Of a stretch of DNA of 64,000 nt, positions 1-9,901 are shown one piece after another. Both the position numbers and the translations under genes were made by a program. The notes under the pieces are model-generated. The model was given only the letters and a program-made list of their open reading frames with translations, was not told the DNA's origin and did not search any database. How positions within the stretch are numbered: position 1 is the stretch's first letter; the number at the start of each line of letters is the position of its first letter. Source of the stretch: Albibacillus kandeliae (lineage in GTDB: Bacteria > Pseudomonadota > Alphaproteobacteria > Rhodobacterales > Rhodobacteraceae); the NCBI RefSeq assembly GCF_003116585.1, contig NZ_QEHM01000003.1, forward strand, positions 234,916 to 298,915. Direction: 5' to 3'.

Positions 1-161
1 TCGGCGGCGCCATTGCCGCGACACGTGAACAGGAAGCGCAGAGAGCGCCGCGGCGGCAACGTTTTTCTCGTCAGCCCGCGCCGGAGGCCGCGCGTTTCAG
101 GCGCATTTGCCCCTGATTGAACGGTTTTTGAGCGCCCCTGCCCGGTTCTGCGCCGTTGCGA

Positions 162-524
162 TCAGCCCCGCAGGCGCCATCCGGATTGCGGCGGAAGAAA
201 CACCTCGACCGCCGCCGAGGCGATGACGATGGCCGACTGTCCATCCTCGGAGGCCACATCCAGCCCACCGCGAACCGCCCTGACGGTGACCGTCCCGTGC
301 GGCAGTTTCTGGGCAAGGGCGTCGGTATCCACCGCCCCGGGGTCCTGCACACCGACGGTGACCTGCACCCGCATCCCGGCGGCCGGAACCTCCAGCCCCC
401 GGATCAGCGGCAGCGACGAATGGCGGATGGCATCCTCGATCGCCCGCGCCGCAGCCTTGGTATAGTCGCGACCGTACTGGTCGTTGCCCATGCCCATCTC
501 GATGATCACGCGCTGGTCAGTCAT
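162..524 (-). CDS. Lin0512 family protein (downstream copy)
   Basis: A 120-residue protein of the Lin0512 family (conserved hypothetical, TIGR02058-like); no biochemical role is known to me. It starts RVIIEMGMG and shares with the gene just upstream the pattern R-V-x(3)-GMG, DYTxAA.RAI.DA, M-R-(V/I)-x-V-x-(V/I)-GVQ and GGLDV, so the two are paralogues. Its ATG (522-524) overlaps the stop of the upstream copy by 8 bp, which implies translational coupling and perhaps a hetero-oligomer. Downstream (positions 1-161) I see no gene. Identification rests on the paired motif pattern; function is unknown. Confidence 0.75.
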   Translation of the reverse strand: MTDQRVIIEMGMGNDQYGRDYTKAAARAIEDAIRHSSLPLIRGLEVPAAGMRVQVTVGVQDPGAVDTDALAQKLPHGTVTVRAVRGGLDVASEDGQSAIVIASAAVEVFLPPQSGWRLRG

Positions 525-864
525 CGGCCCGCTCCATGTCGAAGCTCACCGAGAGCGCCGCGTTGGCGATCACCGTGGCATGGCCCTCTCCATCCGGGCG
601 CGGCACGTCGAGCCCGCCCTCGACGACGATCACCTCGGGCTGGCCATAGGGAAACACCTCGAGCAGGGCGGCGGTGTCCACCCGATCCGGCTGCTGCACG
701 CCTATCTCGACCTTGATCCGCATCGCAGATTTGTCGAAGCCGAACAACTCGGCCATGTTGATCGAGTTGTGCCACAGCGCATCGGCAATCGCCCGCCGCG
801 CGGCCTCGGTATAGTCTCCACGGCGCAGGGAGGTCCCCATGCCGAATTCGGTCAGCACCCGCAT
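517..864 (-). CDS. Lin0512 family protein (upstream copy)
   Basis: A 115-residue Lin0512-family protein starting MRVLTEFGMG, with DYTEAARRAIADAL near residues 17-30 and a GGLDV motif near residue 85. It is homologous over its whole length to the gene that follows it (162-524), and the two reading frames overlap by 8 bp. No signal peptide or membrane segment is visible, so it should be cytoplasmic. A tandem pair that has diverged this far while keeping the same core motifs suggests two subunits rather than a recent duplication. The small gene at 964-1284 lies upstream on the same strand and may be cotranscribed. Confidence 0.75.
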   Translation of the reverse strand: MRVLTEFGMGTSLRRGDYTEAARRAIADALWHNSINMAELFGFDKSAMRIKVEIGVQQPDRVDTAALLEVFPYGQPEVIVVEGGLDVPRPDGEGHATVIANAALSVSFDMERADD

Positions 865-963
865 GTGCCAGCTCCCCGTCAGATGTCACGCGGAACATGG
901 CGCATTCGGGGGCCGGGCGCGAGCGGAAACGCCGCGCCCGGCCCCTCGCGTGGCCTCTCTGCG

Positions 964-1284
964 TCAGGCGTCCACGTCGGCCCGTTCGGCCAGCGCGCGG
1001 TCGACCTTGAAGTGCTGATCCAGCCACTCGTTCGTACGCGGATAGGCGTGCTGGTAGAAGGAATGCGCCGGATGCACCCGCAGGGCGAACAGGCGGTCAT
1101 TCTCCCCGTGGAACGGCCGCAGGTGCTCCAACAGCTGTTTCGGGCTCTCGGTGCGGACGTGGACCAGGAACGCGTGGTTCATGACCCGGTGCCCCCGCAT
1201 CTTCTTCAGTTCTTCGAACAGGGCAGTGTAGTGCGCCTCGCCGTCTTCATGGTTCAAATCGGCAGACAGGAAGAAAATAGGCAT
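964..1284 (-). CDS. small Cas2/SinR-like protein, unknown function
   Basis: A 106-residue protein. The first strand reads PIFFLSADLN and ends in an aspartate, a helix follows (YTALFEELKKM), then a strand with HAFLVHV, a helix (ESPKQLLEHLRPF) and a strand after a DRLFALRV motif. This beta-alpha-beta-beta-alpha-beta order with an Asp after strand 1 is the layout of the SinR/VapD/Cas2-like ferredoxin fold; that is inference from pattern only. No cas1 gene or CRISPR repeat is present in the window. It lies upstream of the two Lin0512 genes on the same strand with a gap of 99 bp. It may instead be an unrelated small alpha/beta protein. Confidence 0.6.
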   Translation of the reverse strand: MPIFFLSADLNHEDGEAHYTALFEELKKMRGHRVMNHAFLVHVRTESPKQLLEHLRPFHGENDRLFALRVHPAHSFYQHAYPRTNEWLDQHFKVDRALAERADVDA

Positions 1285-1408
1285 AATGGCCCCCCTTACT
1301 TAAATTGAAAACGCAATGGGGCAGCCTAGGGACGAATCGCGTCACCGGGCAAGTTTTTCCCGCCCGGGGTCAGCAGAATACAGCCGGAACGCGAAACCGC
1401 TCTGCCAG

Positions 1409-2368
1409 TCACGCCCGCCAGTCGAAGAAACCCGGCCCGGCGCGCTCCAGCAGCTTGACCGCCATCTCGCGGCCCAACTCCCGGCCATCCGGGATCGGGG
1501 CCGTGGCATCGTCGGTAATCGACTCCGACCCGTCCGGGCGCAGCACCTCGCCCCGCAGGCGCAGGGTGCCGCCATCGAGCTCGGCCAGCCCGGCAATCGG
1601 CGTTTCGCAGGATCCGTCCAGCGTGGCGAGGAACGAGCGCTCGGCCGCGAGCCGCTGCCCGGTCTGCACGTCGTGCACCGCCTCCAGCATCCGGGCCACC
1701 CGGCGGTCGTCCAGCCGCCGCTCGATCCCGATGGCGCCCTGCGCGATGGCGGGCAGCATGTCCTCGGGTGCAATGGCTTGCGCCGGAACGCCCTCCATCG
1801 CCAGCCGGTTCAGCCCGGCCATGGCAAGAAAGGTGCACTCGGCCACGCCCTCGGCCAGCTTGCGCAGCCGGGTCTGAACGTTGCCGCGAAACTCCACCAC
1901 TTGCAGGTCGGGCCGACGGTTCAGCAGCTGTGCTCGGCGGCGCAGGCTCGACGTGCCGACCACCGCCCCCGCGGCCAGCGCCGCAATCCCGTCATGGTCC
2001 GGCGAGATGAAGGCGTCGCGCACGTCCTCGCGCGGCAGGTAGGTGTCCAGAACCAGCCCCTCGGGCTGCAACACCGGCATGTCCTTCATCGAGTGCACCG
2101 CGATGTCGATGCCGCCGCTCAGCAGCGCCTGCTCGATCTCACGGGTGAACAGTCCCTTGCCGCCCAGCGTCTTCAGCGGCTGGTCCGCCGCGATCAGCGC
2201 CCGGTCGTCGCCGGTGGTATGGATCACCACCACCTCGAAGGCTTCCATCGGCAGGTCAAAGGCAGCGGCCAGCCGGTCGCGGGTTTCATGGGCCTGCGCC
2301 AGCGCCAGCGGCGAGCCGCGCGTGCCGATCTTCAGAGGAGCGACGGGGGAGGGAAGTGCATCGGTCAT
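1409..2368 (-). CDS. hemC: hydroxymethylbilane synthase (porphobilinogen deaminase)
   Basis: Cytoplasmic enzyme that polymerises four porphobilinogens into hydroxymethylbilane in haem/tetrapyrrole synthesis. The 319 residues carry the family signatures: GTRGSPLALAQA (15-26), TTGDD (51-55), HSMKDMP (92-98, with the catalytic Asp at 96), SSLRRRAQL (140-148) and FRGNVQTRLRKL (160-171). Cys254 (DGSCETP) is the expected attachment site of the dipyrromethane cofactor. Length is normal for the family. It is divergent from hemE across 102 bp, a common alphaproteobacterial arrangement that lets one region control both genes. Confidence 0.97.
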   Translation of the reverse strand: MTDALPSPVAPLKIGTRGSPLALAQAHETRDRLAAAFDLPMEAFEVVVIHTTGDDRALIAADQPLKTLGGKGLFTREIEQALLSGGIDIAVHSMKDMPVLQPEGLVLDTYLPREDVRDAFISPDHDGIAALAAGAVVGTSSLRRRAQLLNRRPDLQVVEFRGNVQTRLRKLAEGVAECTFLAMAGLNRLAMEGVPAQAIAPEDMLPAIAQGAIGIERRLDDRRVARMLEAVHDVQTGQRLAAERSFLATLDGSCETPIAGLAELDGGTLRLRGEVLRPDGSESITDDATAPIPDGRELGREMAVKLLERAGPGFFDWRA

Positions 2369-2470
2369 GCCCTGTCTCTACTCGCGTCATAGTGCCCTGA
2401 CAACACGGCTTCGCCTTGCGCTGGCGGGCATTCGCCCCTACCCATCCCCGGAACGGAAAGCGAGAGAACG

Positions 2471-3502
2471 ATGAGCCAGAAAAAGCTGCTGCGCGCCCTG
2501 GCGGGCGAGACCCTCGATACCCCTCCGATCTGGATGATGCGGCAGGCCGGGCGCTACCTGCCCGAGTACCGCGCCACCCGCGAAAAGGCCGGCGACTTCC
2601 TGTCGCTGTGCTACAACAGCGACCTCGCCGCCGAGGTGACGCTGCAGCCGATCCGCCGCTACGGGTTCGACGCCGCCATCCTCTTCGCCGACATCCTGCT
2701 GGTGCCCCAGGCGCTCGGGGCCGACCTGTGGTTCGTGACCGGCGAGGGCCCCCGCCTGTCCACCGTGACCGCCCAGTCCGACTTCGACGCGCTGAAGCCC
2801 GCCGCCGACATCCACGAGACCCTGAACCCGATCTACGAGACGGTGCGCATCCTCTCGCGCGAACTGCCGTCCGAAACCGCGCTGATCGGCTTTGCCGGCG
2901 CGCCTTGGACCGTCGCCACCTACATGATCGCCGGGCGCGGCACCCCCGACCAGGCCCCGGCCCATGCCCTGATGGCACAGAACCGGACGCTGTTCGAAGC
3001 CCTCCTCGAACGCATCACCGAGGCAACGATCGAATACCTCTCGGCTCAGGTCGACGCAGGTGCGGAATGCGTCAAGCTGTTCGACAGCTGGGCCGGATCG
3101 CTCGGCGGCGACGACTTCGACCGCTACGCCACCGCCCCCGCCGCCCGCATCATCGCCGAACTGAAACGGCGTCACCCGGGCCTGCCCGTCATCGCCTTCC
3201 CGCGCGAGGCGGGCGACAAGTACATCGGATTCGCCAAGGCGACCGGCGCCGACTGCGTGGCCCTCGACAACTCCGTCAGCCCCGAATGGGCCGCCGCCAA
3301 CGTCCAGTGCGACGGCTGCGTGCAGGGCAACCTCTCGCCGACACACATGGTGACCGGCGGACAAGCCCTGATCGACGAAACCCGCCATATCGTAGAGGCG
3401 TTTTCCAAGGGTCCGCACATCTTCAACCTCGGCCACGGGATCACCCCGGACGCCGACCCGGAGAACGTGCAGCTAATGATCGACACCGTCCGGAGCAAAT
3501 AG
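2471..3502 (+). CDS. hemE: uroporphyrinogen decarboxylase
   Basis: Decarboxylates the four acetate side chains of uroporphyrinogen III to give coproporphyrinogen III. The 343-residue protein has the N-terminal signature [12 protein letters not shown] (19-30), the LFADILL segment with catalytic Asp74, and the second signature [14 protein letters not shown] (140-153). The start ATG follows a purine-rich GAGAGAACG. It is divergent from hemC; together they cover two non-adjacent steps of the same pathway, with hemD not in between. A tRNA gene follows 55 bp downstream under its own promoter. Confidence 0.97.
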   Translation: MSQKKLLRALAGETLDTPPIWMMRQAGRYLPEYRATREKAGDFLSLCYNSDLAAEVTLQPIRRYGFDAAILFADILLVPQALGADLWFVTGEGPRLSTVTAQSDFDALKPAADIHETLNPIYETVRILSRELPSETALIGFAGAPWTVATYMIAGRGTPDQAPAHALMAQNRTLFEALLERITEATIEYLSAQVDAGAECVKLFDSWAGSLGGDDFDRYATAPAARIIAELKRRHPGLPVIAFPREAGDKYIGFAKATGADCVALDNSVSPEWAAANVQCDGCVQGNLSPTHMVTGGQALIDETRHIVEAFSKGPHIFNLGHGITPDADPENVQLMIDTVRSK

Positions 3503-3515
3503 GCAAATTTCGCTC

Positions 3516-3544
3516 TTGACGCCCCGCCGGTCCTGCCTTAGGTC
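3516..3544 (+). promoter_or_regulatory. sigma70-type promoter for tRNA-Met
   Basis: TTGACG (3516-3521) and TAGGTC (3539-3544) are separated by 17 bp and end 13 bp before the mature tRNA. The -35 matches the consensus in five of six positions; the -10 is weak, as is usual in this group. Confidence 0.45.
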
Positions 3545-3557
3545 CGGCGTCGCTCGT

Positions 3558-3634
3558 GGCGGAGTAGCTCAGTTGGTTAGAGCAGCGGAATCATAATCCG
3601 CGTGTCGGGGGTTCAAGTCCCTCCTCCGCTACCA
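3558..3634 (+). tRNA. tRNA-Met (anticodon CAT)
   Basis: A 77-nt cloverleaf with encoded CCA (3632-3634). The acceptor stem pairs GGCGGAG with CTCCGCT (one G-U at the first pair). The D arm holds AGCTCAGTTGGTTAGAGC, the anticodon arm is GCGGA-atCATaa-TCCGC, and the T arm contains GGTTCAAGTCC. The C1-A72 mismatch of initiator tRNA is absent, so this is an elongator-type CAT tRNA. A CAT anticodon could also be a lysidine-modified isoleucine tRNA, but the overall sequence fits alphaproteobacterial elongator tRNA-Met. Confidence 0.93.
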
Positions 3635-3673
3635 GAATCCCCAGACAGTCAGATCAGGCGCCGCATCCGGCGC

Positions 3674-4363
3674 TCAGGCGTGCGCGGCGGCGTCCGTCGC
3701 GAACAGGTCTCCGGCGTGGTCGAGCAGGTGCGCCGTGGCCTCGCTGAAATGGCGTTCCAGCAGGTCGAGCGCCTCGGGCGAGCGGTCGAGCGCCTGCTCC
3801 ATGATCGCCCGATGCCCGGTCTCCGCCGGTTGCCAGCCGGGGCGCAGGTCAGAAGCCAGCCGGCGATACCTGTAGGCCCGCAGGAACAGCGTCTCGCGCA
3901 TTTCCAGCAGCGTCGGCGAGGCGCAGGCGCTGACCAGCGCGAGGTGGAACTTGCCGTGCAGCGCCGCCCATTCGGCATCGGTCTCGCAGCCCGCGCCCAG
4001 CCGGGACTGCAGCCGGTCCATGCGGTGAAAGCTCGCGAGGATCCCGGCCTCCCAAGAATCGTCGCCCCGCTCCATCGACCGCCGGAGCCCCTCGCGTTCG
4101 ACCAGCACACGCGATGCGGTCAGGTCCTCCAGTTCGGCCACCGAGAGCGGCGCGACGAGGAACCCGCGCTGCCCCTCGGACAGCACCAGCCGTTCGGCCG
4201 AGAGGCGCGCCAGCGCCTCGCGCAGGGTCGAGAAGCTGACGCCGTAGCGCTCGCGGAGCAGCTCGAACCGCAGTTTCAGCCCGGGCTGAAGCTGACAGTT
4301 CAGGATATCGTCCCGCATCCGCTGCAGGACATCGCTGGCGCGGGTTTCACCCTTGCCGCTCAT
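3674..4363 (-). CDS. GntR family regulator, FCD subfamily
   Basis: A 229-residue transcription factor. Residues about 10-65 form a GntR winged helix (LRERYGVSFSTLREALARLS, 36-55). The rest is an all-helical FCD ligand domain with the usual acid/His positions: ELEDLTASRVLVE near 85-97, HGKFHLALV near 140 and GHRAIMEQAL near 190. It is the last gene of the minus-strand run that contains atzF and the ABC importer, 151 bp after atzF, so it is a candidate regulator of that locus alongside the LysR at its other end. The effector is unknown; FCD regulators usually bind small carboxylates. Confidence 0.9.
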   Translation of the reverse strand: MSGKGETRASDVLQRMRDDILNCQLQPGLKLRFELLRERYGVSFSTLREALARLSAERLVLSEGQRGFLVAPLSVAELEDLTASRVLVEREGLRRSMERGDDSWEAGILASFHRMDRLQSRLGAGCETDAEWAALHGKFHLALVSACASPTLLEMRETLFLRAYRYRRLASDLRPGWQPAETGHRAIMEQALDRSPEALDLLERHFSEATAHLLDHAGDLFATDAAAHA

Positions 4364-4514
4364 GCCCGCTCTCCGGCGGTGCGTCGGCCATGAGCCTCCG
4401 TTACGGCATCAGAATTTCGCAAATCCGTCTCCTTGTCGGAATCGGATTCTTTCTAGGACAGGTGGCCGCACAGATCACGCGCGATCTGCACGGGCCGACC
4501 CTCTGCCTGGCGTC

Positions 4515-6302
4515 TCAGGCCGACTGCCGCTGGCTGTCGAGCCATGCGCGCCAGCCGCCGAAGGCGGTGATATCCGTCGCGCCCTCAAGCCCCGCCGACT
4601 CGCAGAGGAACCCCTTCACCATCTCGCCTTCCGCCGTGCGCAGCGTCCCGATGGACAGCGGCGCGGGGATCCCGGCAAGGAAACCGCCGACCGAGGCCAG
4701 GGGCAGCGCCCAGATCTCGATGTCAATGGCCGCCCCGCCCCGGCGCCGCACCAGCCCCGGCCGCATGGGGGGACCGCCCGCAAGGGCGTGCAGCGCGTAC
4801 TCCGGCGCGGTCTTGCAGGCCTTCAGGAACCGCCCGCCGCGCGACGTCAGCTCGTGGTTCAGCGGCAGCCCCGACATATGTGCCCCGCAGACGGCCAGCG
4901 CGACCTCGCCCTGCGCGGCGAGGCCGGTGGTCTTGTGGCGGGCCGGTCGCGCCCAGCCGGTCGCCCCCATCGGCCCCCGCTCCAGCTCGGTGCCGAGCGC
5001 TGCCAGCGCCCCATCCTCGCCACTGCGCCCGATCAGCGTCACGCTCCCAGGCCGCCCGTCTCCGCGCGCGCCGGTCGGCACGGCCAGCGCCGAGAGGTCC
5101 AGCAGGTTCACGAAGTTGGTATAGGTCCCGAGCAATGCATTCGGCCCGATCGGGTCCGCCGCGATCTCGGCCCGCGACACGAACCGGGGGATCGTCGGCA
5201 CGCAGAGCATATCGGCCCCCTCCCAGATACCATCGCAGCGGCGGCGCAGCTCGGCCAGCCGGTACTGTCCGCGAAAGGCATCGACGGCAGAGAGCGCGAC
5301 GCCGGTCTCGACAATGGCGCGCGTCGTCGGGTGCAGGGTCTCGGGCGCATGGGCGAGACGGTCGCCGACCGCCGCCGTCCGCTCCGCCACCCAGGCCCCT
5401 TCGTAGAGCATCCGCGCGGTGTCGTAGAACGGGGTGAAGTCGACCTCGGTCACCTCGGCGCCCAGCGCGCGGAGGCGGGCAACGGCCTGCGCAAAGGATG
5501 CCTCCTGCACCGCGTCCCCGTCGGTGATCAGCGTCGCCGGATCGGGGATCGCGACCCTCAGCCCCGGTGGAACTGCGCCGAGCCGGGGCGCCGGGAACCG
5601 CCGCGCATAGGCATCGGCGGGGTCATAGGCCGCAGCGGCGGCGTAGACCTCCCAGGCGTCCTCCACCGTCATGGCAAAGACCGAGATGGTGTCGAGTGTG
5701 CGGCAGGCCGGGACCATGCCGCTGGCCGAGAGCGCCCCAAGGCTGGGCTTCAGCCCCACGATGCCGTTCAGCGCCGCGGGCACCCGGCCCGACCCGGCGG
5801 TATCGGTGCCGAGGCCGAAGCTCGCCAGCCCCAGCGCCACGGACACCGCCGAGCCGGACGAGGAGCCGCCCGGCACGATCTCGGGGTCCAGCGCGTTGCG
5901 GGGCACCGGGTAGGGCGTACGCACCCCGACGAGACCGGTGGCGAACTGGTCGAGGTTGGTCTTGCCGAGGCAGATCGCCCCCGCCGCCCTCAGCCGGGCG
6001 ACGACAAAGGCATCCTCCTCGGCGAGATACTCGAAATCCGGACAGGCCGCCGTGGTCGGCATCCCGGCCACGTCGATGTTGTCCTTCACCACGAAGGGAA
6101 TGCCCCAGAGCGCCCGCCCGTCGCGCGGCCCGAGGTTGCGCGCGGCCGCCAGCGCCGCGTCGCGCGCCTCGTGGATGAAGATCCCCGGGTCCTGCGCCGC
6201 GTCGAGGCGCCGGAACGCCTCGGCGATCACCGCTTCGGGCGCGGTGCCGGTGTCATAGGCCAGGCGCAATGCGGCCAGCGTGAAGGGGAGGTCTGTCAGC
6301 AT
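4515..6302 (-). CDS. atzF: allophanate hydrolase
   Basis: Amidase-signature enzyme that converts allophanate to ammonia and carbon dioxide. The catalytic triad is complete and spaced as in characterised AtzF: Lys73 (VVKDN), cis-Ser147 (GGSSSGSA) and nucleophile Ser171 (DTAGSGR). The 595-residue length includes the C-terminal region (from about 470) typical of allophanate hydrolases and absent from simple amidases. It follows the ABC importer genes 21 bp downstream of the ATPase, so one transcript is likely. No urea carboxylase (biotin-dependent) gene is adjacent, which is unusual, because allophanate is normally made by that enzyme or from biuret. Confidence 0.93.
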   Translation of the reverse strand: MLTDLPFTLAALRLAYDTGTAPEAVIAEAFRRLDAAQDPGIFIHEARDAALAAARNLGPRDGRALWGIPFVVKDNIDVAGMPTTAACPDFEYLAEEDAFVVARLRAAGAICLGKTNLDQFATGLVGVRTPYPVPRNALDPEIVPGGSSSGSAVSVALGLASFGLGTDTAGSGRVPAALNGIVGLKPSLGALSASGMVPACRTLDTISVFAMTVEDAWEVYAAAAAYDPADAYARRFPAPRLGAVPPGLRVAIPDPATLITDGDAVQEASFAQAVARLRALGAEVTEVDFTPFYDTARMLYEGAWVAERTAAVGDRLAHAPETLHPTTRAIVETGVALSAVDAFRGQYRLAELRRRCDGIWEGADMLCVPTIPRFVSRAEIAADPIGPNALLGTYTNFVNLLDLSALAVPTGARGDGRPGSVTLIGRSGEDGALAALGTELERGPMGATGWARPARHKTTGLAAQGEVALAVCGAHMSGLPLNHELTSRGGRFLKACKTAPEYALHALAGGPPMRPGLVRRRGGAAIDIEIWALPLASVGGFLAGIPAPLSIGTLRTAEGEMVKGFLCESAGLEGATDITAFGGWRAWLDSQRQSA

Positions 6303-6323
6303 GGGGAGTCTTCCTTGGCAGGG

Positions 6324-7943
<1,620 letters not shown>

Positions 7944-7946
7944 GGC

Positions 7947-8876
7947 TCAGGTCCTCTGTCTCGGGTCGACAATGTCGCGCAGACCGTCGCCCATTAGGTT
8001 GAAGGTGAACACGGCAAGCATCAGCCAGAGGCCGGGGAACAGGGCCAGCCACCACTCGCCCGAAACGATGTAGTTGGCGCCCTCGGCCACCATGATCCCC
8101 CATTCCGGGGTTGGCGGGCGCACGCCCAGTCCGATGAACGACAGGCCGGCGGCGTTCAGGATCGCCCAGCCGAGGTTCAGCGAGACCTGCACCATCATCG
8201 GCGGCAGCGCGTTCGGGAAGATGTGAAAGGCCAGCACGCGGGCGTCGGAGTTGCCCGCCAGCTTGGCCGCGAGGGTAAAGCCCGCGTCGCGACGGATGTT
8301 CACCTCGGCCCGGACCAGTCTCGCGTAGAAGGGGATGTTGATGATCGCCGTGGCGTAGATGATGTTCGCCACCGTATTACCAAGCGCCGCGACGATCCCC
8401 ATCGCCAGCACGAAGAGCGGAAAGGCCATGATGGTGTCGAGCACGCGGGAGGTCGCCACGTCGATCAGCCCGCCGCGATAGCCCGCGACGGCACCAAGGA
8501 CCGAGCCGATCACGAAGGACATCGCCACCGCCGCCACCGAGATCATCAGGTCGAGCCGCGTCGCCACGATCACCCGGCTGAACACGTCGCGCCCGAGGTT
8601 GTCGGTCCCGAACCAGTGCTGCGCCGACGGCGGCTGCAGCGTCGCCGTCGCATCGGTGGCCAGCGGATCATAGGGCACCAGCCACACCCCGAAGAGCGCG
8701 GAGCCGACGAAGAAGGCGAACATGGCAAAGGCCAGACCCGTCACAGGGTTCTCGCGCAGCACGTAGAGGACATGCCCCAGCATCGCCGCGCGCGGCTTGG
8801 CGGCGGCCCGCACCGGAGCCTCTTCTGCCGGGGCGGCCATGACGAGGGCGTCGGGGGTCAGCGATGTCTCGGTCAT
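7947..8876 (-). CDS. ABC transporter permease (DppC-like)
   Basis: A 309-residue inner-membrane permease of the peptide/nickel family. It has an N-terminal cytoplasmic segment, one TM near residues 45-65, the periplasmic HWFGTDNLGRDVFSR motif that marks DppC-type subunits, and the C-terminal BPD transmembrane domain with the EAA-like loop. The start ATG (8874-8876) overlaps the stop of the upstream permease by 4 bp (ATGA). A longer frame runs upstream but would overlap the other permease, so this start is preferred. Confidence 0.93.
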   Translation of the reverse strand: MTETSLTPDALVMAAPAEEAPVRAAAKPRAAMLGHVLYVLRENPVTGLAFAMFAFFVGSALFGVWLVPYDPLATDATATLQPPSAQHWFGTDNLGRDVFSRVIVATRLDLMISVAAVAMSFVIGSVLGAVAGYRGGLIDVATSRVLDTIMAFPLFVLAMGIVAALGNTVANIIYATAIINIPFYARLVRAEVNIRRDAGFTLAAKLAGNSDARVLAFHIFPNALPPMMVQVSLNLGWAILNAAGLSFIGLGVRPPTPEWGIMVAEGANYIVSGEWWLALFPGLWLMLAVFTFNLMGDGLRDIVDPRQRT

Positions 8877-9898
8877 TTCGCAGCAGTCCCAAATCGCGGA
8901 TCGATCACCGAGTAGGCAAGGTCGATCACAAGGTTGAGGAGGACGAAGAGCAGGGCCATCGACAGGACGAACCCCTGCACGGCGGCATAGTCCGAGGCCA
9001 CCAGCGCCTCGACCGCGTAGGACCCGATACCGGGCCAGGCAAAGACCTTTTCCACCAGCACATTGGCCCCCAGCACGAAGGAAAAGACCATGCCGAGCGT
9101 GGTCACCACCGGCAGCAGCGCATTGCGAAAGGCATAGCCGTACAGAATCTTGCCCCGCGTCAGCCCGGCAGCCCGCGCCGTCCGGATGTAGTCGGCGGAC
9201 AGGGCCGAGAGCATGGCGGCCCGGGTCATCCGCGCGATCGGGGCGAGGGTGAACAGAGCCAGCGTGCAGGCGGGCAGGATCAGCTGGCGCAGCGCCGCGA
9301 ACCATGTCTCGCCATCCCCGGCCAGCGCCGAGTCGATCAGGAAGAAGCCGGTGACGCGCGGCGGGTCGAGATAGACGAAATCAAGCCGCCCCAGCGGCGA
9401 GGGCGCAATGCCCAGCAGGTAGTAGAAGATGTAGATCAGCACCACGCCGGTAAAGAAGGTCGGCAATGACACACCTGCCGTCACCAGCAGGCGGCAGAGC
9501 TGGTCCACCCAGCTGCCCGGTCGGGTCGCGGCCAGCACGCCCAGCGGCACCGATACGAGGCAGGACAGCAACAGCGCGACCAGCGTCAGCTCCAGCGAGG
9601 CGGGCAGCCGCGACGCGAGGTCGGTCAGCACCGGCCGCCCGGTCGACAGCGACTGGCCCAGGTCCCCCTGCGCAAGCTGCGACAGGTAGAGAACGAACTG
9701 CTGCGGCAGCGGCTTGTCCAGTCCCAGCGTCTCGCGCACCTGCTGAATGCTCTCATCGGTGGCCATTGCCCCCGCGAACTGCACCGCCGGATCGCCCGGC
9801 AGCGCGCGGGTCAGGATAAAGCTGATCACGATGACACCGAAGATCACGGGTATCGCCTGCAGCACCCGGACCAGCGTCGCCCTCCCCCGCGCGCCCAT
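8873..9898 (-). CDS. ABC transporter permease (DppB-like)
   Basis: A 341-residue permease with the DppB-type N-terminus: TM1 near 10-30, then ALPGDPAVQFAG and the (A/G)-L-D-x-P-x-x-Q-(F/Y) segment (LGLDKPLPQQF). The core holds several TMs and the FRNALLPVVTTLG coupling region. It forms the heterodimeric channel with the next gene, overlapping it by 4 bp, and follows the binding-protein gene by 3 bp. This is compact operon organisation. Confidence 0.94.
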   Translation of the reverse strand: MGARGRATLVRVLQAIPVIFGVIVISFILTRALPGDPAVQFAGAMATDESIQQVRETLGLDKPLPQQFVLYLSQLAQGDLGQSLSTGRPVLTDLASRLPASLELTLVALLLSCLVSVPLGVLAATRPGSWVDQLCRLLVTAGVSLPTFFTGVVLIYIFYYLLGIAPSPLGRLDFVYLDPPRVTGFFLIDSALAGDGETWFAALRQLILPACTLALFTLAPIARMTRAAMLSALSADYIRTARAAGLTRGKILYGYAFRNALLPVVTTLGMVFSFVLGANVLVEKVFAWPGIGSYAVEALVASDYAAVQGFVLSMALLFVLLNLVIDLAYSVIDPRFGTAAK

Positions 9899-9901
9899 GG
9901 C

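Noticed and set aside
3-116. Possible 3' fragment of a plus-strand gene at the left edge
   Set aside because: The 37 codons are Arg-rich and low in pattern, with no family motif; too little to call a gene.
964-1284. Cas2 as evidence of a CRISPR-Cas system
   Set aside because: No repeat-spacer array and no cas1 or effector gene occurs in the window; only the fold pattern is similar.
3558-3634. CAT tRNA as initiator tRNA-fMet
   Set aside because: The acceptor lacks the C1-A72 mismatch and the anticodon stem lacks three consecutive G-C pairs typical of initiators.
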